NCBI GenBank assembly: GCA_003003615.1
Contig: PVWD01000014.1
Location: 1-46,236 of the forward strand
Source: a filamentous cyanobacterium CCP2
GTDB taxonomy: Bacteria; Cyanobacteriota; Cyanobacteriia; Elainellales; Elainellaceae
Length of the DNA: 46,236 nucleotides
Direction of reading: 5' to 3'
This document shows, piece by piece, positions 44,775-46,236 of the stretch. The translations under genes and the position numbers were made by a program. The number at the start of each line of letters is the position of its first letter. Position 1 is the stretch's first letter. Under the pieces are notes generated by a model. It made no database searches. It had not been told where the DNA came from and worked only from the letters and a program-made list of their open reading frames with translations.

Positions 44775-45851
44775 TCATGCCAGTTCAATTTGACAATCAT
44801 CGCCAACCATAAAGCGGAAGGCTTTGGGGCGTTTGGGTGCTTCGGTAAGCTGCGCTCGTTGTCCAATTAAACTGTCCACAATTCGGTGATGAATCCCTTC
44901 AACGGTTGCCCCTTGCAACAGGACGCTATGTTCTAGATCCACATCAACCATCCTGACGCGATCGGCAATGCTGGTGTAAGGCCCAATGAAGCAGTTTTCA
45001 ATGTGGCAGTTTTCGCCAATGACCACCGGCCCCCGAATGGTGGAGTTGATTACCTTTGTGCCTACACCAAGCTGAACGCGGCCAATAATCTTACTTTCGG
45101 TATCTAATTCACCTTGAATACGGGGTTCCATGCAGCAGGTGTCTAAAATCACCCGGTTAGCTTCGAGCAGGTCGTCTTTCTTTCCGGTGTCTAACCACCA
45201 GCCCCGAATTTGCCGTGCCTCTACCGCCTTTTGCTGTTCAATCAAAGTCTGAATAGCATCGGTGATTTCCAGCTCTCCTCTGGCGGAGGGTTGAATCGCG
45301 GCGATCGCCCCATGAATTCCACTGGAAAAAATATAGACTCCCACCAACGCCAGGTTAGAAGGCGGCACTTTGGGTTTTTCCACTAGCCGCAACAATCGCC
45401 CTTTTTCATCCACTTCAGCTACGCCAAAGGCACTGGGATTTTCTACCGGGCAGAGCAGCGTTAAGGCATCCAGGTGGTTGCTGTGAAAGTGTTCTAGAAA
45501 AAGGCCCAGTTCACTCTGTACCAAGTTATCGCCCAGGTACATGACAAAGGGAGAATCTGCTAAGAAAGACTGAGCAACCTTGACCGCATGGGCCAGCCCA
45601 GCAGGTTTCTCTTGCAGAATGTAAGTGATATTTGCCCCAAACCGATCGCCATTTCCCGTTTTTGCCTTCACCTCTTCCCCGGTTTCCGGGCTGATGATGA
45701 TGCCAATCTCTGTGATACCGGCTTCCACGATCGACTCAATCCCATACCAAAGGATAGGCTTGTTGGCGACAGGAACAAGTTGCTTTGCCCCGGTGTAGGT
45801 AAGCGGACGTAACCGAGTGCCTTTACCGCCGGAGAGAATAATTGCTTTCAT
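44775..45851 (-). CDS. rmlA: Glucose-1-phosphate thymidylyltransferase, long form
   Basis: A 358-residue nucleotidyltransferase. LSGGKGTRLRPLT (6-18) and PVANKPILWYGIESI are the signature; SPFVMYLGDNLV is the metal/nucleotide region. The last 110 residues show isoleucine/valine-rich hexapeptide repeats (KIIGRVQLGVGTKVINSTIRG) that form a left-handed helix, which marks the longer RmlA branch. It makes dTDP-glucose. The rmlD stop overlaps its start by 29 bp, so the two are translationally linked. Confidence 0.93.
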   Translation of the reverse strand: MKAIILSGGKGTRLRPLTYTGAKQLVPVANKPILWYGIESIVEAGITEIGIIISPETGEEVKAKTGNGDRFGANITYILQEKPAGLAHAVKVAQSFLADSPFVMYLGDNLVQSELGLFLEHFHSNHLDALTLLCPVENPSAFGVAEVDEKGRLLRLVEKPKVPPSNLALVGVYIFSSGIHGAIAAIQPSARGELEITDAIQTLIEQQKAVEARQIRGWWLDTGKKDDLLEANRVILDTCCMEPRIQGELDTESKIIGRVQLGVGTKVINSTIRGPVVIGENCHIENCFIGPYTSIADRVRMVDVDLEHSVLLQGATVEGIHHRIVDSLIGQRAQLTEAPKRPKAFRFMVGDDCQIELA

Positions 45852-46236
45852 ATGTTTGTTTGTGAAGTTCAGTTAGCATTTGTCGTAAACCCTGCCGCCA
45901 GTGAGGCGGGTAGGATGGGAGCAACGAGGCAATTTTCTGCCAAGCCAGGGCAGAGTAAGCAGGACGTTTGGTGGGGGTAGGATATTCTGGAGTGGTGATA
46001 GGAACAACACGTTGCAGCTTGATGGGAAAGCCGATCGCCTCTGCTTCTTCAAAAATGGCGACAGCGAAGTCATACCAGCTTGTGATGCCGCTATTGGTGA
46101 AGTGGTAGATCCCACTGGGAGAGTCTTCTGCGGTGGATAAAAACTGGGTTGACAGAGCGGTGATTGCCGTTGCAATGTCCTTTGTCCAGGTGGGTGTACC
46201 GACTTGATCAGCAACCACCCTAACTTCGTCTCGTTC
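45823..46236 (-). CDS. rmlD: dTDP-4-dehydrorhamnose reductase, C-terminal part (partial at window edge)
   Basis: The frame is open to the end of the window, giving 137 codons of the C-terminus. VRVVADQVGTPTWTKDIATAI and GIYHFTNSGITSWYDFAVAIF are characteristic of RmlD, followed by PITTPEYPTPTKRPAYSALAW, which forms the substrate-binding end. It reduces dTDP-4-keto-rhamnose to dTDP-rhamnose. The last 29 bp overlap rmlA. The rest of the gene, and rmlC if present in this cluster, must lie beyond the window end. Confidence 0.93.
   Translation of the reverse strand, partial: ERDEVRVVADQVGTPTWTKDIATAITALSTQFLSTAEDSPSGIYHFTNSGITSWYDFAVAIFEEAEAIGFPIKLQRVVPITTPEYPTPTKRPAYSALAWQKIASLLPSYPPHWRQGLRQMLTELHKQTYESNYSLRR

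Overview
The window looks like chromosomal DNA from a filamentous cyanobacterium. CGATCG and GCGATCGC (HIP1-like) words are frequent in genes and spacers. The gene set is typically cyanobacterial: BtpA, a rimO-crhR type pair, VKOR fused to thioredoxin, a tocopherol-cyclase-family protein, an HpsJ-like protein, and Uma2-family genes with a Uma2 remnant. The HpsJ-like gene points to a filamentous, hormogonium-type surface-polysaccharide lifestyle. I cannot name genus or species from the sequence alone. I see no tRNA, rRNA, CRISPR array, prophage or transposase.

Layout. 1-1.8 kb: the end of leuC and all of leuD, split by an antisense Uma2-type gene. 2-8 kb: aquaporin aqpZ, an RluE-like pseudouridine synthase, a small membrane protein, an Eda-type aldolase divergent from an ArsR-DUF2087 regulator with a palindromic operator candidate, and ftsH. 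8.4-16 kb: an AGCS sodium:amino-acid symporter, a low-complexity conserved protein, ffh, a secreted beta-barrel protein, a GH13 alpha-amylase-type enzyme and a lone ParA. 16.2-22.7 kb: a 40-residue one-helix protein directly ahead of an MBL/beta-CASP hydrolase, an HpsJ-like protein, a secreted GHL10-type protein, an exopolysaccharide-type sugar transferase and a sterol-desaturase/fatty-acid-hydroxylase-family protein. 23-26 kb: a two-membrane-segment coiled-coil protein, an ABC-2 permease without an ATPase, a small secreted protein and a DUF924 protein. 26-31.5 kb: VKOR-Trx and btpA in tandem, then the rimO-crhR pair. 31.6-37.6 kb: a DnaQ-like exonuclease, an L,D-transpeptidase, a PMT-family glycosyltransferase, a Uma2 pseudogene and htpG. 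38-46.2 kb: a surface-polysaccharide region with a Wzx-type flippase, a tocopherol-cyclase-family gene 14 bp behind it, a GT2 glycosyltransferase, a membrane-anchored GH-A-like glycosidase candidate, and rmlB, rmlA and partial rmlD.

How the genes work together. rmlD/A/B supply dTDP-deoxysugars. The GT2, GH-like protein, flippase, WbaP-type transferase and HpsJ-like protein would assemble, process and export an extracellular polymer. ftsH, ffh, htpG, VKOR-Trx and BtpA serve membrane-protein and photosystem biogenesis and quality control. The remainder is mostly core metabolism.

The most unusual signals are in the spacers. There is a family of short stem-loops with a GGCA-TCT-TGCC core (five copies; base changes mostly keep pairing), a 54-56 bp dispersed repeat present twice in opposite orientation, and two terminators that share one hairpin with a compensatory base-pair swap. 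There is also a structured leader before the symporter, and a pair of tandem hairpins before the 40-residue protein. I see no clear-cut new defence or mobile system.
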